A stretch of DNA of 64,000 bases, taken from positions 35,843-99,842 of the forward strand of contig CAJMSQ010000005.1 in assembly GCA_905216095.1 (NCBI GenBank), in the 5' to 3' direction. This document shows, piece after piece, positions 62,267 to 64,000 of this stretch (its first letter is position 1; each line of letters begins with the position of its first letter). The DNA comes from an uncultured bacterium. GTDB lineage: Bacteria > Bacteroidota > Bacteroidia > Bacteroidales > Bacteroidaceae. A program made the position numbers and the translations under genes. The notes below the pieces were generated by a model that did not search any database, was not told where the DNA came from, and was given only the letters and a program-made list of their open reading frames with translations.

Positions 62267-62818
62267 TTATTTCTCCGCTTCTTCTTTTTTCCGGAAGAAG
62301 GAGAAATTCACGCTACCGTAGGTTCTGTGCTCCAGAAAATCGGGCCGCGCGGAGAAATCCTGTGTCTTGCCGTGTTCCAAAACGAGCAAGCCCCCGTCTT
62401 CCAGCAGCTGGCTCCGCATGATGCGTTCAGGCAGCTCGGGCAGTTCGGGCAGGGCGTAGGGCGGGTCTGCAAAGACGAGACCGAAACTCTTCCTTCCGCG
62501 TTCAATGAAGCGCAGCGCGTCGCCGCATAGCAGGGTGGCGTTTTCGGCTTTCAGCTCACGCAGGCAGTTGCTGATGAAGGCTGCGTGCTTGCGGTCGCGC
62601 TCCACGGTGACCACGGCCGGACATCCGCGCGACAGCAGCTCTATGGTAATGCTGCCTGTCCCGCCGAACAAGTCGAGCGCGGTGGTTGTTTCGAAATCGA
62701 TATAGGCGCGCAACACATTGAAAAGATTCTCTTTCGCGAAATCAGTCGTAGGCCGCGCCTTGAAAGTATGCGGCACGTCAAAATGTCTTCCTTTGTATTT
62801 TCCCGTGATGACTCTCAT
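62267..62818 (-). CDS. rsmD: 16S rRNA (guanine966-N2)-methyltransferase
   Basis: The 183-residue protein is RsmD. It starts MRVITGKYKGRHFDVP and has RPTTDFAKENLFNVL, the SAM motif ALDLFGGTGSITIE, and the catalytic ADPPYALPE motif. Length is typical. It follows the DUF3822 gene by 17 bases. Confidence 0.94.
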   Translation of the reverse strand: MRVITGKYKGRHFDVPHTFKARPTTDFAKENLFNVLRAYIDFETTTALDLFGGTGSITIELLSRGCPAVVTVERDRKHAAFISNCLRELKAENATLLCGDALRFIERGRKSFGLVFADPPYALPELPELPERIMRSQLLEDGGLLVLEHGKTQDFSARPDFLEHRTYGSVNFSFFRKKEEAEK

Positions 62819-62835
62819 GCGTTCTGTTAAAAAGC

Positions 62836-63645
62836 TTAGTCGGCGAGCAATGCCGTCAGGTCGTAAGGCACGTCGGGCGTGACGGCTGCCGCATGTCGGT
62901 TGAACTCTCCCGTAGGATTGACGGAGCAGACTTCCGCCACGTATTTCTGCAGTTCGGCTGCGGCGTTGTCGCGGTCTTCCATTGTTCCGGTCACGTAGAA
63001 AGGCGTTGTCGTGCAGTCCACACCCAGGTTTTGTGCGGCGTTCAGCGTGTAGTAGGCCACATCGACCGCCTCATTGGCGGCATATGTGTTCAGCATAAGC
63101 AGTCTGTGGTCCTCGTAAATGGCCACGTCGGCCACATGTCCGTGCCGGTGGACGAACACCCGCTTGCTGCCGGAAGCCATCCCCTTTTCCGCGAAATGCC
63201 GTAAGACGGCCGTTTGTGCCGAAACGTAGCGGACATTCGGGAACATATCCTCGATGGCCCGGCATATATCCTCGTCGAGCGCGAAGAGCAGTGCCACGTT
63301 GCTGGCGGGCAGGATGTCGTAGAACACGCGCCGTTTCCGCTCGGAAGGGAAGCAAAAACCGTGTATGCGTCCGCAATCCTCTTCCTGGAAGTCGGCCAAG
63401 GGCACGGCGGTGACGGCCGCCACCACCAAAACGTATACCCGGCTGACGGGAGCCTTCAGTATCTCTTCCGTCCGGCAGGCCTCGCGCAGGTTTACGGCGA
63501 GTGAGGTCTGCGGCCTTACGCGGTAAGGCGAGAAAACGAAGTTCGGTTCGCGTCCGTGTTCGTATCGGGCGAAGCAAAGACTGTCTTCCGACAGTCGCAG
63601 ATAGAGTGTTTCGGGCAATTCGGATGCGGTAAGGGGAGCGTTCAT
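62836..63645 (-). CDS. DUF3822 family protein
   Basis: The 269-residue protein matches the DUF3822 family of Bacteroidetes, which has an actin/hexokinase-like fold. Blocks are LYLRLSEDSLCFARY near the start, YVSAQTAVLRHFAEKG and VFVHRHGHVADVAIYE. The family is conserved before rsmD in this phylum. I chose the ATG at 63645 because the -7 box at 63703-63696 lies downstream of the longer start at 63708. Function is unknown. Confidence 0.88.
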   Translation of the reverse strand: MNAPLTASELPETLYLRLSEDSLCFARYEHGREPNFVFSPYRVRPQTSLAVNLREACRTEEILKAPVSRVYVLVVAAVTAVPLADFQEEDCGRIHGFCFPSERKRRVFYDILPASNVALLFALDEDICRAIEDMFPNVRYVSAQTAVLRHFAEKGMASGSKRVFVHRHGHVADVAIYEDHRLLMLNTYAANEAVDVAYYTLNAAQNLGVDCTTTPFYVTGTMEDRDNAAAELQKYVAEVCSVNPTGEFNRHAAAVTPDVPYDLTALLAD

Positions 63646-63695
63646 GTTAGCCGGGAATGTTTGGCCCGCCGGTACGGTGACCGGTGGCGTAGCTG

Positions 63696-63703
63696 CAAAG
63701 TTA
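63696..63703 (-). promoter_or_regulatory. -7 box of the DUF3822-rsmD promoter
   Basis: TAACTTTG on the minus strand, 50 bases before the chosen start, so it decides against the longer reading frame. Confidence 0.65.
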
Positions 63704-63944
63704 CGCATAAATGCTGGAATAACCTCGGGAAATTGGAGAAATGACGCTAAATGACTTTATACCAATGTCGTTACGGTGTCAGATGAGGACAAACCGAAAA
63801 AGCAGAAAATGCAAGAAAAAGTAGAATATAGCAGGAGAACGGTTTGCAAATCATTACCCAAGAAGATGTAAGATTTAACACATGTAGGACGCTATTGCAC
63901 CGTTTGTCTCCGTTTTGCGTATCAAGGTTTAACTCGTTGATATT
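63704..63944. other. Intergenic with no clear gene
   Basis: About 240 AT-richer bases between the DUF3822 promoter and the end of the window. I see no gene, but the base content is lower in GC than the rest of the window, as might be expected at the edge of a mobile element. Confidence 0.4.
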
Positions 63945-63952
63945 TAACTTTG
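63945..63952 (+). promoter_or_regulatory. -7 box before the gene at the window end
   Basis: TAACTTTG, 17 bases before the ATG at 63970. Confidence 0.6.
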
Positions 63953-63969
63953 CAAACAAAAAAACGAGT

Positions 63970-64000
63970 ATGGCAAGAAGTACATTCAAAGTGCTGTTCT
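63970..64000 (+). CDS. Start of a possible tyrosine recombinase, cut by the window
   Basis: Only the first ten codons are visible: MARSTFKVLF. That start matches my memory of Bacteroidetes tyrosine-type integrases with an N-terminal arm-binding domain, which are found in transposons and integrative elements. With so little sequence, the call is tentative. If right, a mobile element begins here. Confidence 0.5.
   Translation, partial: MARSTFKVLF

Overview
The window is a stretch of a Bacteroidetes chromosome, most likely of the order Bacteroidales and from a GC-rich member. The evidence is that nearly every promoter I can see has the Bacteroides form (TTTG, 19-20 bases, TAnnTTTG), Shine-Dalgarno sites are mostly absent, and the gene set is typical of the group: AsnA, the 2-oxoacid:ferredoxin oxidoreductase operon, the succinylornithine type of carbamoyltransferase, a DAHP synthase/chorismate mutase fusion, DUF3822, DUF1573 and BACON proteins, and purH next to mreB. 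I cannot name the genus. Almost all of it is core chromosome. Only the last 31 bases may enter a mobile element, as they encode the first residues of what looks like a Bacteroidetes tyrosine recombinase.

Layout. Bases 1-2900 hold the end of an LptD-like barrel gene, a BACON lipoprotein and asnA. Bases 3.6-7.3 kb carry a kor operon whose ferredoxin is fused to the alpha subunit. Bases 7.4-15.2 kb hold an acyltransferase, a TetR regulator, mnmA, an S8 protease, xseA-xseB-trmB and rplU-rpmA. recJ-recQ, two tRNA genes and a three-gene polyprenyl-phosphate pentose module follow to 23 kb. Bases 23-32 kb have an epimerase, argF', a thioredoxin lipoprotein, cardiolipin synthase, a C10 protease, an M20 peptidase and a DUF554 protein. 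Bases 32.3-36.7 kb are the phenylalanine/tyrosine operon (pheA, aminotransferase, DAHP synthase/chorismate mutase, tyrA), preceded by a clear transcription attenuator with a Phe/Tyr-rich leader peptide. fabI, a TPR gene, a queA-NUDIX fusion, a Smr gene, mrp and leuB run to 44.5 kb. An xth-sppA-lpxK-punA-MG2-EamA cluster (minus strand) fills 45-53.3 kb. DUF1573 and tRNA-Pro follow, then the DUF3822-rsmD-purH-mreBCD-mrdA-rodA cluster (minus strand) that builds the rod-shape cell wall machinery.

The most unusual feature is a family of dispersed intergenic elements of about 254 bp. There are six well-kept copies, one degenerate copy and one array-only copy in 64 kb. Each full copy has a consensus promoter (TTTG-like, exactly 20 bases, TATCTTTG), then at once a covarying GC hairpin with a T-run (a predicted RNA of about 35-50 nt), then four 15-bp inverted-repeat sites spaced exactly 21/22/21 bp, then a fixed terminal sequence. 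No transposase is nearby, and I do not recognise the family.

Other points of interest are the split PurH, Ser at position 90 of the carbamoyltransferase where the Bacteroides fragilis enzyme has Pro, and the two gene fusions. All calls are from reading the sequence; no database search was run.
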